Shown one piece after another: positions 23,861 through 35,618 of a stretch of DNA of 64,000 nt. A program made the translations under genes and the position numbers. The DNA is from Sipunculus nudus. Lineage: Eukaryota; Annelida; Sipuncula; Golfingiida; Sipunculidae. The notes under the pieces were generated by a model. That model saw only the letters and a list, made by a program, of their open reading frames with translations. It searched no databases and had not been told where the DNA came from. Location of the stretch: positions 9,893,664 to 9,957,663 of the forward strand of contig CM049315.1 of the NCBI GenBank assembly GCA_026874595.1. Direction: 5' to 3'. Position 1 is the stretch's first letter. Every line of letters begins with the position of its first letter.

Positions 23861-25680
23861 TTTTGCCTGCTTTTAGATAAACCACGGTGGGAATTAAAAA
23901 CCACACTGACGTTACCTAAACCAATCAAAGAAGTGGAAACCGGTATCTATTGGCTATACTCGCTGGACTGTCGTGCTCCATCATAACACGATCAGTCCTA
24001 TGCATGAGCAGCAGCTTCCATTGAGGATTTTGTTTGGTCCATCATAGCCACTAAAGGGTGTCATCCTATACTGTTACTAAAGTTAAACTAGCTTTTACTA
24101 GGGCCTGGGCCTTAGCTGTTGCGGCCCTCTCTATAACACGCCCCTGATTTATCAAACTTTAAATGTGTTCATGCAATACGGGTAAAAAATCAAAGGGAGA
24201 AAACAAGCTGAGAGTCAACGGTTATATTGCAAAGTTAAAGGGGTCGAAGAAATTGATTACAAAATTGCAAAAAAAAAGAAATACAAATTCGGCACACATG
24301 AGGAAAAATGGAAAGCTTGGAAATAACCTGTTGATACAAAACAAACAATAAAAGGACAGGGAAGATAGAGAGAGAGAGAGAGAGAAGAGTGTTATGCAGA
24401 AAGAGCGGTATAACGGAAATATTTGCATTGTATGTTCATATGTATGTTTTGATACGAATAAAAACTTCCCAGAAAAAATAGCATATCATAAAAACGAACC
24501 AAACACCGAAACCTACGGCTGAGAACGATTCGAAACAATGTAAAATTCAATGGTTTTACTTAATTTTGCTTACATTTTTCCCCTTTCATTCGCCCCCATA
24601 GCCGGTATAAATTCTCTGGCCCATTCACTCTGTTTCAGTGATAAGTTTCATGTCTAAGTCAGCTTCCATTTACCACGTGCAGCTCCTTTGGCCATGGATA
24701 TAAAAAAATAGTCTTGCTAGTCTTGTAAATCTATTTTAGTAAATTGGCTGCTGGAGTAGTGAGGGACCATTTAAAAACGGCTGGCACAGCGGGCGCGTCG
24801 CCAGCGTAAGGTGCAGGGCAATTCGATAGCTCTGTGGGGTAAATTGGCACGATATTTATCGTTTAGATTTAAGCCCAAGGCTGTCTTGGTTTCAGGATAA
24901 ATTGAAACAGACTGTTCAACAAAAGATGTCTTTCCGATTCAAAGTTTGTTCTCAGCAAGGCGGCGGCAGACGCAACAGTCAGAGAGAAGTAAAAGTTGTT
25001 TACCGAAGATTAGTAGCCGTTATCGACCGAACATTCTAGAGACATGCACCTATATTACCCTTCTTTATCTTGCTTTTTTTTTGTACCATTGTTTATAGGA
25101 ATTTTCAAGTCTAATACTAAGTCTCTTACACAGACACACGGTGGCGCTCGGCAACCCCCAGTGGCTATCGAAGTCTAATACTAATACTAGATCCGTAAAC
25201 CAGGTGGCAGCACTAATCAACAATAATTTTGAATGTACTCAAGAGGTTGCATTTAATTCTAACTGTATTTTTATGAAGTGCCTTGCTAACATTATGTAAA
25301 GAAAATTAACGCTGCAGTTTAGCAATATAAATTAATACAGAATATCTCTCTCTTTCACTCACTCACTCACTCAATGAATCAATCAATCAATCATTTCATT
25401 TTATTTTGGCCTACATTTACAAATGTTATCATCATCACATTAGAGGGGATAATAACTGAAATATGCTGGTACCTTCGGATCGAACGGAAGTTGTTCGAAA
25501 TAAAGGCTAGACCTCTATAGAATATTAACGGTTTTAGAATGCTATTTGACTATGAACTATTATCATCATAAAAGCAACAGAAGTAGTGATTGAAAGTAAC
25601 AGCAAAAGTTGCTTTGACGGATCGTTCTGGGCTGATCTATTAAGACTATTTTCAAAATTATCTGACCGTAATTAATTTAC
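23861..25680. other. Non-coding stretch
   Basis: No gene recognised. It holds (GA)n near 24366-24387, a TCAC/AATC short repeat at 25345-25395, and a CTCF-like half motif near 25202. Confidence 0.45.
25202..25211 (+). promoter_or_regulatory. CTCF-like core AGGTGGCAGC
   Basis: Matches all ten positions of the right half of the CTCF core (AGRKGGCRSY); 13 of 15 when the five bases upstream are counted. Motif evidence only. Confidence 0.25.
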
Positions 25681-25687
25681 AGTCTAA

Positions 25688-26094
25688 GGCCGGCCTTCCA
25701 TCTACCGATTTTTTTCTTGTTAATCTGCCGGAAAAACTGCAAATCTGGCCGGCCGGAGAGTGCCCACACACCAACCGATTTTCCGTGCAGATCACCATAT
25801 TTATTCGGTCATTTTGGTGACTTCGTCTCCAGGAGTTCGTCTCAAGGATTGTATTTGGCGTCAGGAAAAATATAAAAGAAGGAAAGATAGGTTGTAAAAC
25901 AGCCGATTTTTTCGGTTCCGTCAAATCTGCCAAATTTTACGGCCGGATGAAAATCGGCCGGAAAATCCTTAACATTGTCAACGGTTTTTGCAGATGATTT
26001 TTCCTCCCGGCTTTTGACAAATCCAGCCGGCAGCACCCACACGTCTACCGTCAAAAATCGGCCGGAAAATTCAGTAGGCCTAGATGGGAGGCTC
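25688..26094. mobile_element. Small foldback/MITE-like element rich in CGGCC
   Basis: The left end (CGGCCTTCCATCTA) and the reverse complement of the right end (GAGCCTCCCATCTA) agree at 11 of 14 positions. Both continue toward CCGATTTTT. The interior repeats ATCGGCCGGAAAA-type motifs on both strands. About 400 bp, no coding content. No clear target-site duplication. Confidence 0.45.
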
Positions 26095-26411
26095 GCTTAA
26101 CAGTGCAAAAAAATGTATAAAGTCCGATTGCTATGAACCATTAACAATAATTTTTTTATAGTGTTACAGGATCCAGAGTCCAGAATTGTCCTATAAAGGT
26201 TGGTCGGATACGATTAAAGTGGTTCAGACCACGACTTTAGTCATTCAGCGAGAGAAAATGCAACAATTTATTAAGAAAAATATAGTTGTGTACACTCGAT
26301 TCGCCCAAAAATTGATCAAAGTATGTGGGAAAATATTGATACTTACTCCAAAGAAAGTCATATAATGTTTGTTTCCACCGATGTCCTGTTCCTTACCTGG
26401 TAATTTAGGTG
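26095..26411. other. Non-coding stretch
   Basis: Nothing recognised between the foldback element and the minisatellite. Confidence 0.4.
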
Positions 26412-28004
26412 TGATTACGAAGGCTTAGGAAGGGTCTTCACTTCATAACGGCACGGTGTGTCAGGTGGTCTGAGAGTCTACTCTGCATAACGGCACGGTC
26501 TGTCAGGTGGTCTGAGGGTCTACTCTTCATAACGGCATGGTCTGTAACGTGGCTGAGGGTCTACTCTTGATTACGGCACGGTCTGTAAGGTGGTCTAAGG
26601 GGCTAATCTTCATAACAGCACGGTCTGTAAGGTGGTCTGAGGGTCTAATCTTCATAACGGCACGGTCTGCCAGGTGGTCGTATGGGTCTATACTCTTCAT
26701 AACGGCACGGTCTGTCAGGTGGGTCTGAGGGTCTACCCTCCATAACAGCACGGTCTGTCATGTGGTCTGAGGGTCTACTCTTCATAACAGCACGGTCTGT
26801 AAGGTGGTCTGAGGGTCTAATCTTCATAACAGCACGGTCTGTAAGGTGGTCTGAGGGTCTAATCTTCATAACGGCACGATCTACCAGATAGTCTGAGGGT
26901 CTACCCTCCATATCAGCACGGTCTGTCAGGTGGTCTGAGGGTCTACACTTCATAACAGCACGGTCTGTCAGGTGGTCTGAGGGTCTACCCTCCATAAATG
27001 CACGATCTGCCAGGTGGTCTGAGGGTCTACCCTTCATAATAGCACGGTCTGTAAGGTGGTCTTAGGGTCTACTCTTTATAATGGCACGGTCTGTCAGGTG
27101 GTCTGATGGTCTATCCTCCATAACAGCACGGTCTGTCAGGTGGTCTTAGGGTCTACTCTTCATAACAGCGCGGTCTGTAAGGTGTTCTGAGGGTCTACAC
27201 TCCATAACAGCACGGTCTGCCAGGTGGTCTGAGGGTCTACTCTTCATAACGGCACGGTCTGCCAGGTGGTCTTAGGGTCTACTCTTCATAACAGCCCGGT
27301 CTGTAAGGTGGTCTGAGGGTCTACACTCCATAATGGCACGGTCTGCCAGGTGGTCTGAGGGTCTACTCTTCATAACGGCACGGTCTGCCAGGTGGTCTTA
27401 GGGTCTACTCTTCATAACGGCACAGTCTGTAAGGTGGTCAGAGGGTCTACCCTCCATAACAGCACGGTCTGTCAGGTGGTCTGAGGGTCTACTCTTTATA
27501 ACAGCAAGGTCTGTCAGGTGGTCTGAGGGTCTAATCTTCATAACGGCACGGTCTGTAAGGTTGTCTGATGGTCTATCCTCCATAACAGCACGGTCTGTCA
27601 GGTGGTCTTAGGGTCTACTCTTCATAACGGCACGGTCTGCCAGGTGGTCTGATGGTCTACCCTCCATAATGGCACGGTCAGCCAGGTGGTCTGAGGGTCT
27701 ACCCTCCATAATGGCACGGTCTGTAAGGTGGTCTTAGGGTCTACTCTTCATAATGGCACGGTCCATCAGGTGGTCTGATGGTCTATCCTCCATAACAGCA
27801 CGGTCTGTCAGGTGGTCTTAGGGTCTACTCTTCATAACGGCACGGTCTGCCAGGTGGTCTTAGGGTCTACTCTTCATTATGGCACGGTCTGCCAGGTGGT
27901 CTGAGGGTCTACTCTTCATAACGGCACGGTCTGTAACGTGGCTGAGGGTCTTCTCTTCATAACGGCACGGTCTGTAAGGTGCACGGTCTGTCAGGTGGTC
28001 TGTG
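26412..28004 (+). repeat. 42-bp minisatellite, about 37 units
   Basis: The unit begins CATAACGGCACGGTCTGTCA and ends GGGTCTACTCTT, 42 bases in nearly every copy. Forty-two is 14 codons, so long frames stay open. On the minus strand they read as a 14-residue repeat close to MKSRPSDHLTDRAV (for example 26645-27037). Variants are ordered: three-unit blocks near 27174-27299 and 27300-27424 are near-copies of each other, and a block with TGATGGTCTATCCTC followed by CTTAGGGTCTACTCTT recurs near 27085, 27566 and 27775. A 41-base variant (GTAACGTGGCTGAGGG) occurs near each end only. No start context, splice sites or flanking exons support translation. Confidence 0.97.
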
Positions 28005-28650
28005 GTAATTTTCATAGATTCAATCAATTTTTTAAAGGATCCCTGATTGGGGTCGGGCAGAGTAAGGAGTAACTTTCCGTTTCAACCGCTCCGATTCCAT
28101 TCAAATTTAATCGCATTGCAATTGAATTAGTTAATTGGGATTAACTTGGAATAGAAAGTCTGTATTAGCCCCCGGTCTGACTGGTGGTGTCTGACAATCG
28201 TGTCGGACATTTCAGATCTCATTTCCCTTTTCAGGCCACCTAGCTGGTGGATTTATTTGAACCCAAGACATGCATCAATAGGAATTTTAAGGGCATTGGG
28301 AAATGAAGGCGCCAAAAAAAATCTTACCGCTGATATTTTTTCTACAGAATTAAAATACTGAACCTTGAAATATCGAATAAGAAACGATTATATTCTGAAC
28401 AACAAATTTCATATTTAATAAACTTTTGTTTTCATGATGCAGTTGACAAAAACATAACATTTCTAATTTCATGTAAACATATGGTGGTTTCACTTCTGTT
28501 TTATGTTCGTGTGCGTTCGCAGACTTATTTAGGTCGAGGAAAAATATATATTCAGGACTTGATTTGATATCGGTAAGAAAACGATATTTGTTTGGAGTGT
28601 CAACGCCGGATGGCGCAACACGAAAAGCAGGAATTAACGTGTTGATACCC

Positions 28651-28719
<69 letters not shown>

Positions 28720-29460
28720 GCATGCCCTAACGTACATATGTGTTGACAAACACATGCTGTCCAGTGCACTCATATAGAAATATTGGAATGGAATTAAAGA
28801 ACAAACAGCAGCAAAAAATTGAACTTATACCCAAGATGTAACACAGTATCCCTGTCGTTCGTCGTTGTCGAAATTTAAATTTAAAGAAAGATATTATTTA
28901 GAATGTACATAACCAAATTTTCATTTTATGTACAGTTTTGTACATTCTGATCACATGGTGCTCAATACTTCCAATAATTATTTTATTTTAATAAATATCA
29001 CACTTTTACGCCAAGTTACAGCATTTTGGAGTAGCATGTAATAAGGCATCGAGAAAAAAATTGGGATTAGAAAAAAATTACAGAAAGTAGCAGAAAACTT
29101 ATAACCGCTTGACAGCCTGCCAGTAAACGACAGCGAAGCAATTAAGACAGACCTGTTTAGAATCCACAAATCACTTAATTATTTTGACAGATAAGTGTTA
29201 ATGTTTATGAATGAAACCACCACATCCACCATGCGACATAATCCTCCACCCTTAACAGTGTTAAGAAAATATGACAATATTATTGCTTTGATAACACACA
29301 AAGGGCAGCACCAGTTAATAAAAAAAGAATTCTATAAATCGTGCAAAACAAGTATTCACAAATTGAAATAAATATTGCTAAAATATAATCTGCAGTCCTG
29401 TAATAAACCTAACCCTGATCATGTAATATTTACATTACAACGACCCTATCCGCCCCGTTT
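28005..29460. other. Non-coding stretch downstream of CK1-like gene
   Basis: Contains (AT)n at 28652-28719. A minus-strand AATAAA at 28982-28987 is about 470 bases beyond the CK1 stop and could be its poly(A) signal, but this is weak. Confidence 0.4.
28652..28719. repeat. (AT)n microsatellite
   Basis: About 68 bases of alternating AT with one phase change. Confidence 0.95.
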
Positions 29461-30471
29461 TCACCTGGCAGTGTTGATATCCGCTTTTGCACTCTCGCGG
29501 GAAAGTTTCTGTTTTAATGTCCAGTCAAATACAAAGTCATAAGAAACGTTTGCCGTTTTGGACAAAATACGGAACAATTGCCTGAGATATAAATAATCCG
29601 GGGTCTCCTCGAACCTGAGACCTTTACAGTAGTTAAGATACATGACAAATTCGGACGGGTGACCTCGGCATAAAACTTCAACTGGTGTGGCACTTTTCTT
29701 TTCACTGATTTTCTCATACTTTTGCTTCTTCGTTGCTGCTTTCAGTCCTTGCCACGGGAGGGCGCCACGCAGAAAATACAGCAGGACGTATCCAAGAGCT
29801 TCCAGATCGTCTCTTCGGGCCTGCTCTATTCCAAGATGGGCGTTGATACTTGCGTAGCGAGCAGTTCCTGTTAAACTCTTATCTTCTCTGTATGGAATAT
29901 GCTGTCGGGTACGACTGTCCCTATACTTTTTGGCAAGACCGAAATCTATAAGATGCACTTTGTTACAATGGTGCCCTGTGCCCATTAGGAAATTGTCCGG
30001 TTTAATATCACGGTGAATAAAATTTTTATTGTGGATGTATTCAATGCGAGACAAGCACTGATCAGCAAGTAACAGGACAGTTTTTAGATTGAGCCGTCTT
30101 CCACAAAAATCGAACAGATCCTCAAGACTTGGACCAAGTAGATCTATAACCATAACGTTGTACTCCTTACCGTGTTGTCCGTACCACCTCAGCTTAGGTA
30201 TTCCGACTCCACCTTGCAAGATGCGGTAAAGTTTACTTTCATACAACAACTGGGGGTGTCTTGTTTTTTGTCCTTCTAATTTGACGGCCACTTCTTCCCC
30301 AGTCTTGATGTTAACTCCTAAATAAATATCACCAAACGACCCACTGCCGATTTTTCTCGTCAGACGATACTTGGTAGTCCCGCCAACCACAAACTCGGCA
30401 CCTGTCGTTGATCTTCGGCGATTGCTATCAACGATCCTGGTATCAGTCTGATAATCTGTTATGTGAGGCAT
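29461..30471 (-). CDS. Intronless casein kinase 1-like Ser/Thr kinase
   Basis: A 336-residue protein from the ATG at 30471; an in-frame TGA lies 18 bases upstream of that ATG, and a TTG further up is not a likely start. The kinase domain is at about 35-305: glycine loop [16 protein letters not shown] lysine in VAVK (K64), HRDIKPDN (catalytic D155), DFG (D176). The CK1 substitution of APE by SIN (ASINAHLG, 208-210), the LTGTARY phosphate-recognition Arg and the CK1 basic stretch [12 protein letters not shown] are all present. The fold is complete and every catalytic residue is kept, so activity is expected. The gatekeeper is Ile (MVIDLLG, Met in animal CK1 delta). The C-terminal tail is short (about 30 residues), without the long regulatory tail of CK1 delta/epsilon. 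The whole domain in one exon, unlike the multi-exon CK1 alpha and delta genes of animals, suggests a retrogene or old intronless lineage. A minus-strand TATAAA at 30624-30619 may be a TATA box. Confidence 0.93.
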   Translation of the reverse strand: MPHITDYQTDTRIVDSNRRRSTTGAEFVVGGTTKYRLTRKIGSGSFGDIYLGVNIKTGEEVAVKLEGQKTRHPQLLYESKLYRILQGGVGIPKLRWYGQHGKEYNVMVIDLLGPSLEDLFDFCGRRLNLKTVLLLADQCLSRIEYIHNKNFIHRDIKPDNFLMGTGHHCNKVHLIDFGLAKKYRDSRTRQHIPYREDKSLTGTARYASINAHLGIEQARRDDLEALGYVLLYFLRGALPWQGLKAATKKQKYEKISEKKSATPVEVLCRGHPSEFVMYLNYCKGLRFEETPDYLYLRQLFRILSKTANVSYDFVFDWTLKQKLSRESAKADINTAR

Positions 30472-32440
30472 CTTGGAAGCTACTCCCAATCACAAGACAA
30501 AATGAATCAATGAATGTAGTACACCCAGCAGGCATTGATAAACTACAAACTGCAGGTTAATGTCACATTCGGATACTGACGGGTATATCTTTAGTTTCTG
30601 TACTCATTCCTTGGTGTGTTTATAAATAGGCCTATGCATTTATCCGAAATTGAGTACAATCATAACATTTTCCCCAAAATACCTTTGTTCGTAGGATGTT
30701 GAGATGAAATTTTGCTTGAGAAAGTAAACAAGATGAATCAAGTACCTGTTGTAAAGTTCAACTTAACTCATACACTTGTAAATTGTCCTAGTTGTCATGG
30801 ATACCGGGATGTCATGAATGTGAACAAGGTCATTGGTGCACTTCCAGTTTGGTTTTTACGACCTTTGTACGACGATTCAGATGAGGTAGGAGTCCCGCTA
30901 CGCCAAACTGAATCATATGTGGATTGTCATAAAATGCATGGCAGTTGTGGATGCCGTGAGGTATATTTATGAGTTGAATGTAGAAGATCTCTTTTATGTG
31001 GTCACCCGTGCGCACTAGCGTGTCTGTATGAAATTCCCCATTCGCCAGATGCCACCCCACTATCCAAGGTCTTCAGGTTGTGATAATAATGCCCGGGAGA
31101 GGTCCCTCATTAACGATAGATGTATACGCGTGCTGTGATCACAGCAGGACTCAAATAAACACTACCTCTTGTCTTGGTGACGAAACAGTAGCATGTGGCC
31201 AGCAATCGACCGCTCAAAGACTGACAGTAGGGTAACCTAGCACCTGTACCTGTACACATCATCGAATGGGTGAATCCATGTTAACTAGACCGCAGCCACG
31301 CACCATACCTGCCGAGGGAATCAGTTTAGGTAAATTACGGCTCCACGGGTATAGCAAGTCGTATATTTTTGTCTCACCTCGGGCGAGTCCAATATTAGAA
31401 GGGGTGTTCTTGTGTCACACTCCCTAATTTTTCTATCCAACATATTTATTTTGTCTCGACGACATTGATAGCATAATGCTATAAATATGAATTGTTAGTG
31501 TTTGGTTTCGCATTTAATTTAATATATATTTACTGGAGACCTGTTTAGCCAGAAGTTTTTGGTCATTAGTGACACCTGTCTACCCCGTGTCCTAAAATAG
31601 CTTCACCCTATTACTGATCGATTCAATCCCCTTGGAGTGATTGTTCGTGTGTGGACCCGCGTGAATACCTGCCGAGCTGTTCTAGGTGGCGATATAGTTA
31701 CTTGTGTTTGGTGTCTAATGATGCGATCTCCGTGAACAAAGGACTTAAAGTACCGCTGCTTGGTCGCCACTGACCGGGACTCGGTCGGTAACTAAGTGTG
31801 GACAGATGTAGCGCCAGAGCTGACTTTGCAAGGGGGCCTGACGAACTGTTTATATTTCGTACCCGACTGAATGCGCTCCTGCCGGGGGGGGGGGGGGGGG
31901 GTTGGGGGGGCTTTATTAGCCCTAACACGACTTGGCTAATCACACTCCCGACTGAAGTCTGTATTGTGACTTGATAAGGGGCCACAAAGTCCTACTCTGA
32001 ACGGGTATTGTCAACTCAAGTACCTTAATGGAAATTTTACATGATGACATAGGAACACAGTTATACTCCGCAAAGCGGGGCACTGCCTGCCGTATATTTA
32101 AGTGGTCTATATGTATGTGGTTACAAGTTTACCAGAATGCTCAAATAATGACATACAACTTCACGTAACGCTATCGACACAATGGTCCTTTAGAAATGCG
32201 GCCAGATATTGTGTCTGGCCCGTATATGTAGCTTTTAAATGGCAGTTATACATTGTTATAAAATGTTATTGCCCATTCATTTGCTACCTAGGGCTTGACA
32301 TTGACAAAACGCACGGAATTTTAACGTCTGGACGGTTTTATAACACACGAACCGACGGACAGGAAATACCTTCATATATGAACGCTGGTCAATAGAGAAT
32401 ACTATAATTAAAAAGAAAAAAAAACTAGATGATTGTAATC
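30472..32440. other. Non-coding stretch
   Basis: No gene assigned. An 86-codon plus frame (30712-30972, Cys/His-containing) overlaps a 76-codon minus frame and matches nothing I know. An 18-G run is at 31884-31901. Confidence 0.4.
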
Positions 32441-32520
32441 GCCAAGTATATATATATATTATATTATACATATATATTAATAATTATTAAGTATATATAT
32501 ACACATGCTAAATATTGAAT

Positions 32521-32551
<31 letters not shown>

Positions 32552-32883
32552 GCATACACGAACGTTGTGTGTCTGTATACAAAGCTATGGGGATCTGCAT
32601 GTATATATATATATATATAAAGGCATATTACATCCTAAGAACATCCTATTTTACCCCTCCTCCCAGACTCTTTCTCTCTCATTTGCTGCTATATTCTGAA
32701 AAAAGGTTTTTTTTTTAGGTTTTACACCATGAAAATTCAAATAGTTGAAAATACTTTGTGTTTTGTTTCTTCTTAGTATTATGCAGGTGCTCAGGAATTT
32801 GAGAGTTATAATGACAGTTTATTTTCAGTGACTCATTAAATGATTGCTATGTATACTGAACCCTGTCATAATAACTCTCATTA

Positions 32884-32928
<45 letters not shown>

Positions 32929-32930
32929 TT
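32441..32930. repeat. TA-rich patches and (GA)n
   Basis: Interrupted TA tracts from about 32445 to 32622 and a clean (GA)n of about 40 bases at 32887-32926. Confidence 0.9.
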
Positions 32931-33290
32931 CGGTTTATGTCACGAAATCCCAAATGATATATAGGTAAGTTGGCCTGTATCTGCACGGAGCGTTTTCATG
33001 ATAGCCCCGCAGCTGTTAGAGTAAACCCTCAACCCCTGTTCCAATGCCCACAAATCCTTCACCCTTTCGCATTAACACAAGCACTCGGATCTGCTGTCGC
33101 AAGGTGTTAAACCCGGGATAATCGGGATTAGCCTACATATAGTAATATATCACAAACAATCTTATACATATATATGCACTAATAGTCCGTCTTTTACAGG
33201 ACTGCAACATACATAAACTGTTGAACTTGCGTAGGCAAAAATTCCGAAGTGTGTATTCACAGGCTCTTTAGTAATAAAAACTCAATCCGC

Positions 33291-33292
<2 letters not shown>

Positions 33293-33350
<58 letters not shown>
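33293..33350. repeat. (TA)n microsatellite
   Basis: Uninterrupted TA for about 58 bases. Confidence 0.95.
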
Positions 33351-33351
<1 letters not shown>

Positions 33352-33835
33352 GCGTACATATAGATACGCACCACATTTTGGAAGGTATAATAGAAAAATG
33401 GACTGGCTCGGGGAAACTTTGAACAGTATATTTATGATCAAGTATCTTTTCAAGTTTTAATGAGACAAAGTTATGTTTACTTTATAACCGGTAACTAGGT
33501 AGACGTACACAAAAACGTCTTTGTCGTAAGTTCATGCGTGAATCTGTTATTAACTACTAATAATCGGGTAAAGAACAGAACAGAACCCTCATTGTGTGGG
33601 TTAAGCTTCGTGACTTGTTTATCCATGTGGTATGTACTAAAGACTGGATTATCCCGCCTGACCGAGCGGATTAACGGACTGGGCGCCACCTATTGTGTAA
33701 TCCGAATAGTACCGGATGCTATTTCTGGGTCGCCTGAGGCAGGAGGGATACATCTATCAAATAAATGAATAAATATTGACGCTATATTCAGTTAAGCATT
33801 GTTTTTATTCGAGCTGACACGCAAGCACATGCACG
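33351..33835. other. Non-coding stretch
   Basis: Nothing recognised. Confidence 0.4.
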
Positions 33836-33879
33836 TGCACACACACATACGTGCATACATACATTCATGCATGCATGCA

Positions 33880-33915
<36 letters not shown>

Positions 33916-33920
33916 TATAC
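33836..33920. repeat. CA / CATA / TA compound microsatellite
   Basis: CA-rich start, then CATG and CATA tetranucleotides, then TA. Confidence 0.9.
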
Positions 33921-34172
33921 AGTCTAACCTCCTTCATTCGCCCCTTATTCATCCGCCAACCTCGCCTACAGCGAACAAATGACTAAGTCCCGATTTCCTT
34001 ACTACATATATACCTCGTTCATTTGCCAGCCTCGCTATCCGCCATCCGCCAGGTGCTTTTTTACCCACCTGTACCACATTCCCTTGATCATATATACGCC
34101 AATTTTCGGAGGCAGGGGTGTTATCGCTTGGGCTCAGCTGACCTGGCCGCGTCTGTGTTTACAACATGTCAC

Positions 34173-34185
34173 GCCCCCCCCCCCC

Positions 34186-34258
<73 letters not shown>
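34173..34258 (+). repeat. Compound (C)n-(AT)n-(AG)n
   Basis: C15, then about 48 bases of AT, then about 23 bases of GA with no spacer. The Ile/Tyr and Glu/Arg frames across it are artefacts of the repeat. Confidence 0.95.
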
Positions 34259-34447
34259 AACGAGCGACAGGGATTTTAGCTAACTATATACTGTGCAAAA
34301 GTCATTCTATATGGTCAAACCTATATAGAATGTATACACATTCAATATAGCCTATATGCGAGGCACATATACATTCTAAAGTCTGTATAGTTATAGAATG
34401 TGTACATTCTATATGGGTTAATTTATAGAACATAAATATTTAATGAC

Positions 34448-34449
<2 letters not shown>

Positions 34450-34527
<78 letters not shown>
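34450..34527 (+). repeat. Compound (AT)n-(AG)n
   Basis: About 38 bases of AT directly followed by about 40 bases of AG; same order as at 34.2 kb. Confidence 0.95.
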
Positions 34528-34529
<2 letters not shown>

Positions 34530-35002
34530 GGAAATCCTATAATACATGATCTGCATGGTTCCCCAAGATACACTTTAATGATCGAGGCAAAAAGGTCCCT
34601 GTATCCACAAACTTTAAATATGTTATGTGAATATTGGTAATATTTTTTTTAAACATGTCTGTCTCAATAATTGACTCAAGAAGAGTACGTCATGACACCA
34701 GGATCAATAAACGGTAAATGTGTGTGATGAACGAATAAATATATTGTATATCAGGGTATATTCAGTGGAATTGTATACATATATATGCCATGACCCTGGC
34801 CATGAAATTAGTAACCATGGAATGTACACATTACATAGAGGATTTAGACCATATATAGAATGTATACATTCTCTTCTATAGATAAAATAAAAATAAAAAC
34901 GAAAAATGTTCACATACCATGGTTTGGTCATGGAATATATCCATTCTATATGGTCTATGCCACAGAATATACACAATCTATAGTTTTCTAAAATCTATAC
35001 GA
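34528..35002. other. Non-coding stretch with short repeated motif
   Basis: ATAGAATGTATACATTCTATA-like palindromic pieces recur around 34.3-34.4 and 34.85-34.98 kb. No gene. Confidence 0.4.
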
Positions 35003-35024
35003 CACACACGCATGCTCACACACT

Positions 35025-35082
<58 letters not shown>
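35003..35082. repeat. (CA)n-(TA)n microsatellite
   Basis: Interrupted CA tract followed by about 46 bases of TA. Confidence 0.9.
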
Positions 35083-35083
<1 letters not shown>

Positions 35084-35618
35084 TAAAAATTCGAATTTAG
35101 ATGCCTCATCTTATCCTGTGATTTCAACTGACCTTTAATTATAAGCCAAGAAGCATCCACGCATGGTACATTGACATGTAATATAAATACATTAATATAT
35201 AAGTATAATATATAATTATTGTTCGTGTGAGTGCGCAAATCATGAAGAGGAAGCTAGACAGATATAATTTAAAAACGAGGTAAACTTCTGTATTTGACAT
35301 TGCACGAACGTCTGTATACAGTGACAAACGGGCACTGTATATATAAACCCACACGTCATGGAAAGAAGGGATTCAAACCTATAAAATGTAATTATATACT
35401 ATATAAGTCTAATATATGTATGTCACTGTGTGAGGGTATATATGTGTTTGTACAGCTTAAAATAAGCATATTTTCTCTCACTCTTAAATATGTGGTACAA
35501 TATATAAATCAACAAACTATATTACAATATACACCTGGGGATTCGACCGCACTTATATTGAACATTGAAAGATGTTAATGAATATTCATGACTTGTAACG
35601 TATAGTGTGTTGTTTAAA
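35083..35618. other. Non-coding stretch
   Basis: Nothing recognised. Confidence 0.4.

Noticed and set aside
30487-30489. TTG as start of the first CK1-like gene
   Set aside because: Eukaryotic starts are ATG; the in-frame ATG 18 bases downstream (30471) is used, with a stop directly before the TTG.
30712-31060. Overlapping plus and minus frames of 86 and 76 codons with Cys and His
   Set aside because: No domain, no splice-site support, and each is the shadow of the other; kept only as a note.
32102-32395. 97-codon plus-strand frame
   Set aside because: No recognised motif and no coding-like neighbours.
33979-34350. 123-codon frame with Ile-Tyr and Glu-Arg runs
   Set aside because: It reads through (AT)n and (AG)n microsatellites.
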